A stretch of DNA of 64,000 nt from an uncultured Sphingomonadales bacterium (GCA_903821605.1 CAIJLZ010000004.1:62001-126000); one strand, 5' to 3'. Shown: positions 28,975 to 37,522, counted from the stretch's first letter. Numbers and translations are program-made. Notes: generated by a model not told the origin, from the sequence alone.

Positions 28975-29481
28975 ATGACCTCGCCCGTTTCGTCTCATAC
29001 CTATGTGGTGGCGCTCGGCTCCAACCGCGCCGGGCGCTTTGGTCGGAGCCCGTCCGCCATGTTGGAGGCGGCCATCGACCGGCTGCTGCGATCCGGACAG
29101 GTCCGATTAAAGGCGCGCTCATCGATTCGCGCTACTGCCCCGCTCGGGCCAGCGCGCCGCCGTTTTGCCAATGGGGCGATATTGATTGAAACCGCCTTGC
29201 GTCCCGATGCGCTGCTTCGACTGCTGAAGGCGGAAGAGCGCGCCTTCGGCAGACGGCCGGGGCGGCGCTGGGCGGATCGGCCGCTCGATCTCGATATTAT
29301 TCTGTGGTCCGGCGGCCGTCATTACGGGCCAGGGCTGATCATCCCCCATGTCGCCTATCACATGCGCGACTTCGTGCTTGATCCCCTTTGCGCGATTGCA
29401 CCCGCTTGGCGCGACCCGCGCACCGGATATCGCATGACCCATTTACGGGCGCGATGGCGGCGACGCGGCAACAATGGTTGA
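28975..29481 (+). CDS. folK: 2-amino-4-hydroxy-6-hydroxymethyldihydropteridine pyrophosphokinase
   Basis: Pyrophosphorylates the pterin in folate synthesis. The product of 168 residues starts near SHTYVVALGSNRAG, has AEERAFGRRPGRRWADRPLDLDII with the HPPK signature (R-x2-DLDI), and IIPHVAYHMRDFVLDPLCAI. In-frame ATGs at 28951 and 28957 are alternative starts. No other folate-synthesis gene is adjacent. Confidence 0.92.
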   Translation: MTSPVSSHTYVVALGSNRAGRFGRSPSAMLEAAIDRLLRSGQVRLKARSSIRATAPLGPARRRFANGAILIETALRPDALLRLLKAEERAFGRRPGRRWADRPLDLDIILWSGGRHYGPGLIIPHVAYHMRDFVLDPLCAIAPAWRDPRTGYRMTHLRARWRRRGNNG

Positions 29482-29547
29482 CCTCGGCCTCGCATCGGCT
29501 TAGTTGGCCTGACATTCCGCACAGGTGGCCACCACGGCCGCCCGAGG

Positions 29548-29623
29548 GGGCCCTTAGCTCAGTCGGTAGAGCAACTGACTTTTAATCAGTAGGTCGCTGG
29601 TTCGAATCCAGCAGGGCTCACCA
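29548..29623 (+). tRNA. tRNA-Lys (anticodon UUU)
   Basis: 76 nt including an encoded CCA. Acceptor GGGCCCT pairs with AGGGCTC (one G-U), the D-arm reads AGCTCAGTCGGTAGAGC, the anticodon loop CTTTTAA gives UUU, and the T-arm is CTGGTTCGAATCCAG. Confidence 0.97.
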
Positions 29624-29735
29624 TTATTTAACGAAATATCATGCGGTTATGAATATCCTGTGCATTGTATTTCACAGGCTTGCGCCGTAGGAACCGCTTT
29701 TGCGATGGTCTGGATCGGTTGAAAGGGTTCTGTAC

Positions 29736-29918
29736 ATGCGTGTGGTCTCATTATTGATCGGATGCCTCATCCTGTCTGGATGTGTTGGCAAAGTCGTTTC
29801 CACGGTGGTCACTGCGCCGATCAAGGTGGTCGGCAAGACGGTTGATGTCATGACCACGAGCCAAGATGAGGCTGATCGCAATCGTGGACGCAAGGCACGG
29901 AAAGCCGAGCAGGATTGA
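29736..29918 (+). CDS. Small lipoprotein
   Basis: 60-residue protein with a lipoprotein signal MRVVSLLIGCLILSGC, the lipidated cysteine being C16. The mature part, VGKVVSTVVTAPIKVVGKTV, is amphipathic and the C-terminus charged (RNRGRKARKAEQD). It resembles a small lipoprotein family of alphaproteobacteria (NF038104-like, from memory). GAAAGGG lies upstream. It follows tRNA-Lys and converges with the next gene. Function unknown. Confidence 0.75.
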   Translation: MRVVSLLIGCLILSGCVGKVVSTVVTAPIKVVGKTVDVMTTSQDEADRNRGRKARKAEQD

Positions 29919-29924
29919 GGGCGT

Positions 29925-30506
29925 TCAGCGGTGACCTCCTAGGCGCCGGGTGCGTTTCCGGCGCGGCATGACAAAGGAGAGGATCGTCGACAGAATGAGC
30001 AGCACAATCGCGGTACCGAGCGTGTCACCGACGAAAACCGTCAAAATCTGCTCTACATCGCCGTTTAAACGGCCCGAAATCGCCAGATAGCCGTTGAGCA
30101 AAAGGCTGTTCATCACGGCGCCCGCGAGCGACAATCCAATGATGTGCAACGGGCGCAATCCGGACAGGTCGTAGGCGATATGGAACAGTCGGCGGCACAA
30201 ATAGACGGCGATCATCGGTGCGAATCCCGACGATATGGCGAGTATGATTTCATGCGGCAGTTCTGACGGCGATGGATGGGGTAAAGTCAAAAAGGCGCCG
30301 AACATCAAGCCGATCACCCCGATATCGCGGAACACCAGCACCATGATGATCCGCAGGGCGGCGGGCAGAAATATCCAATGTGCCTGCGACGAATGGGCAA
30401 GCGGCGAGAAGATCAATGCATTGAAATTGAACAAGGCCATCCAGCCAAGGGCGATGGCAAGGGCTGTAGCCACTTGTTGAGCGAGTTGGACGGCACGCGC
30501 CTTCAT
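29925..30506 (-). CDS. Integral membrane protein, MASE1-like
   Basis: 193 residues with about six hydrophobic segments (for example ALAIALGWMALFNFNALIF, IGVIGLMFGAFLTL, ILTVFVGDTLGTAIVLLIL) and a basic tail RRKRTRRLGG. The pattern is like a free-standing MASE1-type sensor membrane domain without an output domain. Its start overlaps the stop of the winged-helix gene by 4 bp, so the pair is translationally coupled; a membrane sensor plus regulator pair is an inference. Confidence 0.6.
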   Translation of the reverse strand: MKARAVQLAQQVATALAIALGWMALFNFNALIFSPLAHSSQAHWIFLPAALRIIMVLVFRDIGVIGLMFGAFLTLPHPSPSELPHEIILAISSGFAPMIAVYLCRRLFHIAYDLSGLRPLHIIGLSLAGAVMNSLLLNGYLAISGRLNGDVEQILTVFVGDTLGTAIVLLILSTILSFVMPRRKRTRRLGGHR

Positions 30507-30907
30507 GCGGGTTTGTCAGCGCGCATGAGCATGGTCAGGCTTTGGCCGATGCGCTCCATATAATCCTGCGCAAAAGAGGTCGGCTCGACGAATTTCACCC
30601 GCTTATCTTGATCATCCACCCGGAGCGTGATCAGCCCCTTATCGCGCAGCGCGATGAGCCGACGATAGGCGGTGCTTTGCGAGCTATATCTGCCGTCCTG
30701 CATCAGGTCGCTGATGGTGATGCTCGGTGCCTCATGCCAACGCACGACCAGATCGCCGAGCAGCAGTTCCTCATCTGCCGTCAGGACATTGAACGGTGAC
30801 AAGTCGCGAATTGCACTCAACATATTGAAGAGGCGGACATAAATTGGTGTCTTATCGCCCATGATCCATTTCATCCCGCTCTCTGCTGTGACAAACGAGG
30901 TCATCAT
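30503..30907 (-). CDS. Winged-helix DNA-binding protein (MarR-like), single domain
   Basis: 134 residues. The helix-turn-helix runs through SITISDLMQDGRYSSQSTAYRRLIALRDKGLITLRVDDQDKRVKFV, with the basic wing in DDQDKRVKF. It shares the same architecture and wing sequence with both halves of the divergent gene at 30983, so these are paralogous. Met12 (MKWIMGD) is an alternative start. Coupled to the membrane protein downstream. Confidence 0.72.
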   Translation of the reverse strand: MMTSFVTAESGMKWIMGDKTPIYVRLFNMLSAIRDLSPFNVLTADEELLLGDLVVRWHEAPSITISDLMQDGRYSSQSTAYRRLIALRDKGLITLRVDDQDKRVKFVEPTSFAQDYMERIGQSLTMLMRADKPA

Positions 30908-30982
30908 TCTAGAGCTATAGGTAAAATTACTGCTTGTGTCACATCATCGCTAAGCTACACTATTTCCATATTTGAAAATAAT

Positions 30983-31687
30983 ATGACCGGGGGTGGCGTG
31001 TCTCAAGATATCGCTGTTTGTTTGACCGAGCGACTGAAGCTACGCATTGTGACGGTCGAATATGGGATTGTCTTGCATTTATACGATCGGTCACATGTGT
31101 CGGCAGGCGAGCTATGCGCCATATCGGGCGCCTCGACCGCATCCTTTTATGCTAAGCTGAAGTGTTTGGTGGCGACCGGCCTGCTGTGCAGCGAGCCATC
31201 CGGGTTGGATCGGCGGATCCGCCTCTATTCCCTGTCAAACAGAACGAGAGAAATTCTGGATGAGGAATATAGCTTCCTCCCCGGTTGGATGGATAGAAGA
31301 ATGTCCGGCCATCATTGCATGCGTGGCGAACTGATCACATTTATTGGTAAATGCAGCAAGCGCCTATCGATCAACTTTTTCTCGACAGAATATAAGGTGT
31401 TAATCGATATTTATGATCATGTGACCTTATCAAGCAAAGAGATTGTTTCGCTCAATCCCTCTTCGCCGACATCGGTTTATAGTGCGTTGAAGTCGATCGC
31501 CGATGCCGATCTGATAACGGTGAAGGTCGATGAGCAGGACCATCGGATGAGATTATATCAGTTGAAGGACCGGGTGCGCGATTTTCTCAATGATCAGCAC
31601 ATTTCCTTGTCGCGCTGGATATTGTCGCATCAAGTGAAGTCGCGATTATCGGATGATACCGCCGATCAGTTGGAGGCGGCGGAATAA
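30983..31687 (+). CDS. Tandem winged-helix protein (two MarR-like domains)
   Basis: 234 residues made of an internal duplication with an offset of 110. Domain 1 is about 26-103 (EYGIVLHLYDRSHVSAGEL ... RRIRLYSLSNRTREIL) and domain 2 about 136-213 (EYKVLIDIYDHVTLSSKEI ... HRMRLYQLKDRVRDFL). Both have an HTH and basic wing. A monomer could therefore mimic a MarR dimer. A GTG at 30998 with GGGGGTGG before it is an alternative start. GC is lower than in neighbours. Target unknown. Confidence 0.72.
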   Translation: MTGGGVSQDIAVCLTERLKLRIVTVEYGIVLHLYDRSHVSAGELCAISGASTASFYAKLKCLVATGLLCSEPSGLDRRIRLYSLSNRTREILDEEYSFLPGWMDRRMSGHHCMRGELITFIGKCSKRLSINFFSTEYKVLIDIYDHVTLSSKEIVSLNPSSPTSVYSALKSIADADLITVKVDEQDHRMRLYQLKDRVRDFLNDQHISLSRWILSHQVKSRLSDDTADQLEAAE

Positions 31688-31723
31688 GGCTTGGCCCGTG
31701 CGGTGCGCCGGTCGCCGCCGTCC

Positions 31724-32158
31724 TCAATTGAGGAGATTGGCCACGAGCTGGTGGTCGTCGCGCTCCACGACCGTGAAGAATATATCCTGTCGTGAGATGC
31801 CGTGTTGCTTGATCTTGGCGCTGACCGATGCTTTGCACATGGTCGCTTGTCGCATTGGCGACCAATTGACCGCTTCAATGGCGTCGATCGAAAACTCCAG
31901 GTCCTTATCGATATGCGTATTATAATCGGGACTGTTGAGCTGATGACCGTTGTGGATATTCAAGACAAAAAGCCGCTCTATCGTCCGATTGCGATGAATG
32001 GTCAAAATGAGGTTTTTGACGCCGATATCGCTGCACGACGGTTTGGTAAAATAGGCGGTTGAGATCGGCAAAAGGACGATGAACATGCCTGAAATGAAGA
32101 CATATTTCAGGTTCTTATAAAGAAAATTATTGAGATTATAAATGGCATTGCCGGGCAT
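31724..32158 (-). CDS. Single-pass membrane protein of unknown function
   Basis: 144 residues from the ATG at 32158: a short cytoplasmic N-terminus, one membrane segment (YVFISGMFIVLLPISTAYF, about 18-36) and an outer soluble domain with two Cys (PSCSDIG, ATMCKAS) that could form a disulfide. No known family recognised. An in-frame GTG at 32212 would lengthen it. A perfect FNR-type box with a suitably placed -10 lies upstream. Converges with the tandem winged-helix gene. Confidence 0.6.
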   Translation of the reverse strand: MPGNAIYNLNNFLYKNLKYVFISGMFIVLLPISTAYFTKPSCSDIGVKNLILTIHRNRTIERLFVLNIHNGHQLNSPDYNTHIDKDLEFSIDAIEAVNWSPMRQATMCKASVSAKIKQHGISRQDIFFTVVERDDHQLVANLLN

Positions 32159-32273
32159 CTTGCAGTCTCTATTATGTTGAGTCAGCGCGGATGAAACAGT
32201 GAAATGCGTCACTACACTGGGCTACCATCAAATTTTAAGAAATATTTATATTTTAAATCATGTTGATGGGGCA

Positions 32274-32287
32274 TTGATCCAGATCAA
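32274..32287 (-). promoter_or_regulatory. FNR/Anr-type box and promoter
   Basis: TTGATCCAGATCAA is a perfect TTGAT-N4-ATCAA palindrome. On the minus strand TATAAA follows at 32250-32245, which puts the box centre about 42 bp before the expected transcription start, a class II activation geometry. Target: the gene at 31724-32158. The rest of 32288-32451 shows no feature. Confidence 0.65.
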
Positions 32288-32451
32288 ATTCAGCGATTTG
32301 TGGCTGTGATCTGCGATGGCGTGGGCGCATCAACGCGCATCCGGGCGGCGATGATGATCTCGCCGCGCCGCTTGTGTCATAGAGACCTTGCGATGCGCTG
32401 CCCCCTTATGATCCGGGCAGCGTTCGCACTGCCCGGATCTCATCAGGTGTT

Positions 32452-34614
32452 TCAGCTCATGCGGACAAAGGGGAGCCGCGTCGGACGCGCTTTGCCGAGT
32501 TGGGCGAGCGCGTTGGCGACGGCAGGGGCGAGTGGCGGCACAGGCGGCTCGCCGATCCCGGTCGGGGCTACATCCGATTTGATGATCACCAGCTCAACTG
32601 CCGGCATTTCCTCGATCCGCAGTGATCGATAGCCATCGAAATTGCTGATCGTCGGTGCGCCCTTTTCGAGCGGCACCTCACCATAAAGCGCATGGCCAAG
32701 GGCGAAGCCGATGCCGCCTTCGACCTGCGCGCGGATCACGTCCGGATTAACCGCGACGCCGCAGTCAACCGCGCACCAGACTTTATGGACCTTGGGCTCG
32801 CCATTGGTCCCCAGCGAAACTTCGGCGATTTCGGCGACATAGCTACCGAAGCTTTCCGCCACCGCGACGCCGCGCGCCCGGCCCTTGGCCGGTTCGCTGC
32901 CGGACCAGTTGGCGAGTTCGGCTACCGCCTTCAGCACATTCGCAAGACGCGGGTGTTTGCCCATCAGTTCGAGACGGCCCGCGACCGGGTCTTTGCCGGT
33001 TTCGATCAGCAGCCGGTCGATAAAGGTTTCGCGCGAATAGGCGGCATGGGTGTGGCCAACCGAGCGCCACCAGAGCGTCGATACCGGGCTAGACGGGAAG
33101 TGGGCCTCGCAACGAAAAGCGGGTAAATCATAAGGCAGGTTATTCGCACCCTCGACCGCGATCATATCCACGCCGTTGACCACAACATAGGGTTCCAGCG
33201 CCGTGCCCCGCATGAAGGATTGGCCGACCAATGTGTTGGTCCAGCCGGCGATTTGGCCATCGCGCACCACGCCGCGCATGCGATGGAGAAAGAGTGGGCG
33301 GTAATAGCCGCCGCGAATATCGTCTTCGCGGGTCCATACCAATTTGATGGGCGTGTTCGGGCCGATGGCCTTGGCCGCCTCCGCCAATTCCAGCGCGAAA
33401 TGCGAATTGCCTTGCGCCCGGCGGCCAAAGCTACCGCCCGCGATCAATGTCTCGATTTCGACATTGGCGGGGGCCAGCCCCAATGTCATGGCCAGTGCGC
33501 CCTGATCGAAGGTCTGCGCCTGACAGCCATAGCGCGCAAGGGCGCGCGTGCCATCCCATTGCAGATAGCCGTCAAGCGGCTCCATCGGCGCATGGGCGAG
33601 ATAGGGGAAGACATATTCCGCCTCGATCACCTTACCGCCTGCGGCAAAGGCGGCTGCCGCATCGCCCGATGCACCGGCGACGACACCCGGCGTGGCGGCA
33701 AGCGCGCGATAGTCGGCGATCATCTGTTCGGTGCCACGCGTCTCGGCGCCGCTTTCATCCCATGTGATTTTGAGCGCCTTGCGTCCCTTGATCGCGGCCC
33801 ACATGCCTTTGGCATAAACCGCGACGCCGCTCGGGATCGGCTTGACGGCGACCACGCCATTGACCTTGAGCGCCGCGCTGGCGTCGAACGACGCGAGCTT
33901 CGCCCCGAAGCGGTCGGGATGGGCCACCACGACGGTCAGCATGCCGGGCGCGTTGATGTCGAGGGTGAACTTCGCCTTGCCGGTGCTCTTGGCCAGCGCA
34001 TCGACGCGCGGCGTGCGATGATCCTTGCCGATCAACTGGAAATTGGCCGGGTCCTTCAACGTCACCTGTTGTGGCACGGCGAGCTTGGATGCAGCTTCCG
34101 CGAACTGGCCGAACCGGCCTTCCCGCTGGCTCGCCGCATGGCGCAGCACACCTTGCGAGACGGTGATGTCCTCGGGCTTCACCTTCCATGCCAAGGCGGC
34201 GGCCTGCACCAGCATCGCACGTGCCGTCGCACCAGCACGGCGCATCAAATCATAGGAGGTCGCAATGGCATTCGAACCGCCGGTCATCTGAATGCCCGGG
34301 ATGCCCGCATAAAGGGTTGCATCGACCGGGGCATGTTCGGTCCGGATCTTGCTCCAATCGGCGTCGAGTTCTTCTGCGACGAGCGTCGACAGGCCGGTCA
34401 GCGGCCCTTGGCCCATTTCCAGATGTTTGACGATGACCGTCACGATGTCATCACTGCCGATGCGGACATAGGCATTGACCGCGAGCGGTTTGCCAGTGGC
34501 GGCGCTTTGAGCCAGCAGCTTGCCGCCACCCAGTGGCAGGGTGAGGGCGATCACGAGGCCGGCGGCGCCCTTGAGCGCGGCACGGCGGGACAGATTTGCC
34601 TGTTTGATGGTCAT
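32452..34614 (-). CDS. iorB: Molybdopterin-binding subunit of a xanthine-dehydrogenase-family oxidoreductase (IorB-like)
   Basis: 720-residue periplasmic molybdenum hydroxylase large subunit with a twin-arginine signal (S9-R10-R11-AALKGAAG). Contains the Moco-binding GSFGRRAQGNSHFALEL segment and the C-terminal GIGEPPVPPLAPAVANAL stretch. The single large subunit with a TAT leader, next to a small 2Fe-2S subunit, is the isoquinoline 1-oxidoreductase / aldehyde oxidase layout. Begins 3 bp after the iorA stop. Substrate cannot be read; the nearby methylamine genes do not need it. Confidence 0.88.
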   Translation of the reverse strand: MTIKQANLSRRAALKGAAGLVIALTLPLGGGKLLAQSAATGKPLAVNAYVRIGSDDIVTVIVKHLEMGQGPLTGLSTLVAEELDADWSKIRTEHAPVDATLYAGIPGIQMTGGSNAIATSYDLMRRAGATARAMLVQAAALAWKVKPEDITVSQGVLRHAASQREGRFGQFAEAASKLAVPQQVTLKDPANFQLIGKDHRTPRVDALAKSTGKAKFTLDINAPGMLTVVVAHPDRFGAKLASFDASAALKVNGVVAVKPIPSGVAVYAKGMWAAIKGRKALKITWDESGAETRGTEQMIADYRALAATPGVVAGASGDAAAAFAAGGKVIEAEYVFPYLAHAPMEPLDGYLQWDGTRALARYGCQAQTFDQGALAMTLGLAPANVEIETLIAGGSFGRRAQGNSHFALELAEAAKAIGPNTPIKLVWTREDDIRGGYYRPLFLHRMRGVVRDGQIAGWTNTLVGQSFMRGTALEPYVVVNGVDMIAVEGANNLPYDLPAFRCEAHFPSSPVSTLWWRSVGHTHAAYSRETFIDRLLIETGKDPVAGRLELMGKHPRLANVLKAVAELANWSGSEPAKGRARGVAVAESFGSYVAEIAEVSLGTNGEPKVHKVWCAVDCGVAVNPDVIRAQVEGGIGFALGHALYGEVPLEKGAPTISNFDGYRSLRIEEMPAVELVIIKSDVAPTGIGEPPVPPLAPAVANALAQLGKARPTRLPFVRMS

Positions 34615-34617
34615 GGT

Positions 34618-35082
34618 TCAGGCCTCCAGTTTCGCGGCGGCCGATTTGATCGCGGCGCGAATGCGGACATAGGTAGCGCAGCGACACAGATTGCCGCTCA
34701 TGGCGGCGTCGATGTCGTCATCGCTCGGTTTGGGCGTATCGCGCAGCAGGGCGACGGCGCTCATCACCTGTCCCGACTGGCAATAGCCACATTGCGGCAC
34801 ATCATGCGCGACCCATGCGGCTTGCACGGCTTCCGCGACACGGCCATCGACGGCCTCAATGGTGGTAACCTTTTGGCCCGGCGTGAGCGATGCGACGGGG
34901 GTCGAGCAGGACCGCGTCGGTTGGCCATCGAGATGGACCGTGCAGGCCCCGCACATGGCAATGCCACAACCATATTTGGTCCCGGTCAGTTGCAATTCGT
35001 CACGCAGCACCCACAACAGCGGGGTGTCGTCGTCCACATCGACCTGACGATCGGCGCCGTTCACGTTGAGCGTGTATTTCAT
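34618..35082 (-). CDS. iorA: 2Fe-2S subunit of molybdenum hydroxylase (IorA-like)
   Basis: 154 residues carrying two [2Fe-2S] clusters: the plant-type set C39, C44, C47, C59 and the helical-domain set C98, C101, C133, C135. No signal peptide, which fits co-export with the TAT-tagged partner. First gene of the iorAB pair. The 129 bp upstream, to the GlxA-type regulator, have no other gene. Confidence 0.92.
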   Translation of the reverse strand: MKYTLNVNGADRQVDVDDDTPLLWVLRDELQLTGTKYGCGIAMCGACTVHLDGQPTRSCSTPVASLTPGQKVTTIEAVDGRVAEAVQAAWVAHDVPQCGYCQSGQVMSAVALLRDTPKPSDDDIDAAMSGNLCRCATYVRIRAAIKSAAAKLEA

Positions 35083-35211
35083 CTGACCTTGGACCTCCGT
35101 TGATCCGGACGCACGGCCCGGCTCTCCTTGATAGTTTCACCACATCGCGGCGGCGGATATTTCCCAAACCCTAACAGAAGTGGCTGGGCGCACGCCAGAC
35201 TGATCTTTGTA

Positions 35212-36159
35212 TCAAGGTTCGCTGCGTCGCTGGCTCGGGGCATGCCCAAAATGGGCACGATAGGCGCGCGAGAAATGGCTGCTGCTCTGGAAGCCGCACG
35301 CAAGTGCAATGTCCGTCACGGTCATGCCGGTGCTGCGCAACAATTGCGCGGCCTGATCGAGCCGGATCGCTCGCTGAGTGTCCGCCACCGTGCGGCCAAG
35401 ATGCGCCTTGAACAGCCGCTCTAACTGGCGAACGGACACCCCGGCCCGCGCGGCCAGGCCGTCGCGGCCGAGCGGTTCGGCGATGCGGGCTTCCATTTCC
35501 GCCAATACTCGCAACACCCTGTCGTTGCGCACGGCATAGCGTTCGCGCAGGCTTTGGCGCTGGGATTCTCCGGCTTCGCGCGGGGCGGTGCGGATGAACC
35601 ATTCGCCGACCTTGCTGGCGAGCGCATGGCCATGGTCGCGCTCAATCAACTCAATCGCGAGGTCTAGCCCCGCCGTCCCCCCGGCGCAGGTGATGCGGCG
35701 ACGATCAATGACATAGAGCACCGGCTCCAGGCCGACCGCCGGAAACGCCTGTTCGAATGCGGCGGCATGTTCCCAGTGGACCGTCGCGCGATGGCCTTCG
35801 AGCAGCCCGGCGCGTGCCAGCAAATAGGGACCACCCGAAATCCCGGCCAGCCTTACGCCCTGCCGGGCCAATTGCCGCAGCCAGCCAAAGGTCGCTCGAT
35901 CGTCGAAGCTCGCCGGATCACCTGCGGCGAAGACGACCAGCGTGTCACAATCGAGTGGGTCGCCGACGCGGTGATCGGCGAGGATCGTCGCCCCGTTGGA
36001 GGCCCGCACCGGCGCGCCATCGATCGAGACATGATCCCAGGCATAAAGCGCTCGGCCCGCCAGCACATTGGCGGCGCGAAACGGTTCGATCAGCGAGGCA
36101 TAGGACATCAGCGCAAAGCCATTGGTGAGCAGCAAGCCGAAGCGGCGCGTCGCGATCAT
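35212..36159 (-). CDS. GlxA-type transcriptional regulator (DJ-1/PfpI plus AraC domains)
   Basis: An N-terminal DJ-1/PfpI-like domain (RFGLLLTNGFALMSYASLIE) and a C-terminal AraC HTH (GRTVADTQRAIRLDQAAQLL, DIALACGFQSSSHFSRAYRA). Such regulators control betaine, carnitine and sarcosine-type catabolism (GbdR class). The ATG at 36159 is preferred (315 residues) because the family starts just before the RRFG stretch and because two 16-bp direct repeats at 36158-36194 lie upstream. A start at 36195 would put the repeats inside the gene. Divergent from the dehydrogenase operon. Confidence 0.88.
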   Translation of the reverse strand: MIATRRFGLLLTNGFALMSYASLIEPFRAANVLAGRALYAWDHVSIDGAPVRASNGATILADHRVGDPLDCDTLVVFAAGDPASFDDRATFGWLRQLARQGVRLAGISGGPYLLARAGLLEGHRATVHWEHAAAFEQAFPAVGLEPVLYVIDRRRITCAGGTAGLDLAIELIERDHGHALASKVGEWFIRTAPREAGESQRQSLRERYAVRNDRVLRVLAEMEARIAEPLGRDGLAARAGVSVRQLERLFKAHLGRTVADTQRAIRLDQAAQLLRSTGMTVTDIALACGFQSSSHFSRAYRAHFGHAPSQRRSEP

Positions 36160-36194
36160 GTCGTTTTTAGTCATAACAATGTCGTTATTAGACA
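36158..36194. promoter_or_regulatory. Direct repeat, predicted GlxA-type/AraC operator
   Basis: ATGTCGTTTTTAGTCA (36158-36173) and ATGTCGTTATTAGACA (36179-36194) match at 14 of 16 positions, start-to-start 21 bp, two helical turns, as in AraC-family operators. Lies between the regulator and mgdA. Confidence 0.68.
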
Positions 36195-36257
36195 AGCGGC
36201 GCGCGTCGCGCCACCCTAGATTGACCGTGACGCCAGTGGAGAAACGGACCCCGCCTG

Positions 36258-37511
36258 ATGCGCTTCTCGATTTTCAATCTTGCTGCCCATGCGCTGACCG
36301 GCCATCGCCGCTGGACGCCCTCATGGCGCGATGCATCGCCCAAGGCTGGATATGATGTGGTCATCATCGGCGGTGGCGGCCATGGGTTGGCGACCGCTTT
36401 TTATCTCGCCAAGGTGCATGGCATCACCAATGTCGCGATTGTTGAAAAGGGCTGGATCGGCGGCGGCAATGCCGGGCGCAACACCACCATCATCCGTTCC
36501 AATTACGGCCTGCCGGGCAATGAGCCTTTTTACGAATGGTCGATGAAGCTGTGGGAAGGGTTGGAGCAGGCGCTGAATTACAACGCGATGGTCAGCCAGC
36601 GCGGCGTGCTCAATCTGTGCCATTCGGATGCCCAGCGCGATGCCTATGCCCGGCGCGGCAATGCGATGCGGCTGCATGGTGTTGATGCTGAGCTGCTTGA
36701 TCGCAACCAAGTGCGGGCGATGGCGCCGTTCATGAATTTCGATAATGCACGCTTTCCGATTCAGGGCGGGCTGTTGCAGCCGCGCGGTGGCACGGCGCGT
36801 CATGATGCCGTGAATTGGGGCTATGCCCGCGCCGCGTCGGCGCTCGGCGTCGATATCATCCAGAATTGCGAGGTGACGGGCCTCCTCACCGATAATCAAG
36901 GCGCGATGACCGGGGTCGAGACGAACCGTGGTCCGATCCGGGCGGGTAAGGTGGGCATGGCAGTTGCGGGCAATAGCTCGCGCCTTGCCGCCATGGCGGG
37001 CTTGCGCCTGCCAATTGAGAGCCATGTGTTGCAGGCGTTCGTCTCGGAAGGGCTGAAGCCGGTCATCCCCGGCGTCATTACCTTTGGCGCGGGCCATTTT
37101 TACATCAGCCAATCGGATAAGGGTGGGCTGGTCTTTGGCGGCGATATCGATGGGTATAATAGCTATGCCCAACGCGGGAATTTGCCGGTGGTGCAGGATG
37201 TCTGCGAAGGCGGCATGGCGTTGATGCCGATGATCGGCCGGGCGCGGCTGTTGCGCAGTTGGGGCGGGATCGTGGACATGTCGATGGACGGGTCGCCGAT
37301 CATTGATCACGCGCCGGTGCCGGGCCTCTATCTCAATGCGGGCTGGTGCTATGGCGGGTTCAAGGCGACGCCCGCATCGGGCTGGTGCTTTGCCCATCTG
37401 CTCGCGACCGATACGGCGCACGAAACCGCCACCGCGTTCCGCCTTGATCGTTTTGCGACGGGCGATCTGATCGACGAAAAGGGCCAGGGCGCCCACCCGA
37501 ATCTGCACTGA
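36258..37511 (+). CDS. mgdA: N-methylglutamate dehydrogenase subunit A (sarcosine oxidase beta-like)
   Basis: FAD-binding subunit of the heterotetrameric N-methyl amine oxidoreductase, 417 residues. Starts MRFSIFNLAAHALTGHR, then VVIIGGGGHGLATAFYLAK (dinucleotide motif), GNAGRNTTIIRSNY and the C-terminal LNAGWCYGGFKATPASGWCF. Sarcosine oxidase beta and MgdA are paralogous and not separable by motif; the presence of gmaS and mgsABC nearby favours N-methylglutamate as substrate. First gene of a run mgdABCD-purU. Confidence 0.9.
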   Translation: MRFSIFNLAAHALTGHRRWTPSWRDASPKAGYDVVIIGGGGHGLATAFYLAKVHGITNVAIVEKGWIGGGNAGRNTTIIRSNYGLPGNEPFYEWSMKLWEGLEQALNYNAMVSQRGVLNLCHSDAQRDAYARRGNAMRLHGVDAELLDRNQVRAMAPFMNFDNARFPIQGGLLQPRGGTARHDAVNWGYARAASALGVDIIQNCEVTGLLTDNQGAMTGVETNRGPIRAGKVGMAVAGNSSRLAAMAGLRLPIESHVLQAFVSEGLKPVIPGVITFGAGHFYISQSDKGGLVFGGDIDGYNSYAQRGNLPVVQDVCEGGMALMPMIGRARLLRSWGGIVDMSMDGSPIIDHAPVPGLYLNAGWCYGGFKATPASGWCFAHLLATDTAHETATAFRLDRFATGDLIDEKGQGAHPNLH

Positions 37512-37522
37512 GGAGAAGCGGC

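Noticed and set aside
29690-29730. EcfG-type stress promoter (GGAAC ... GTT) before the small lipoprotein
   Set aside because: The spacer between the two elements is about 23 nt, too long for that promoter class.
33220-35103. 627-codon plus-strand frame opposite iorAB
   Set aside because: Antisense shadow of two clear molybdenum hydroxylase genes; the translation is low in hydrophobic pattern and has no recognisable motif.
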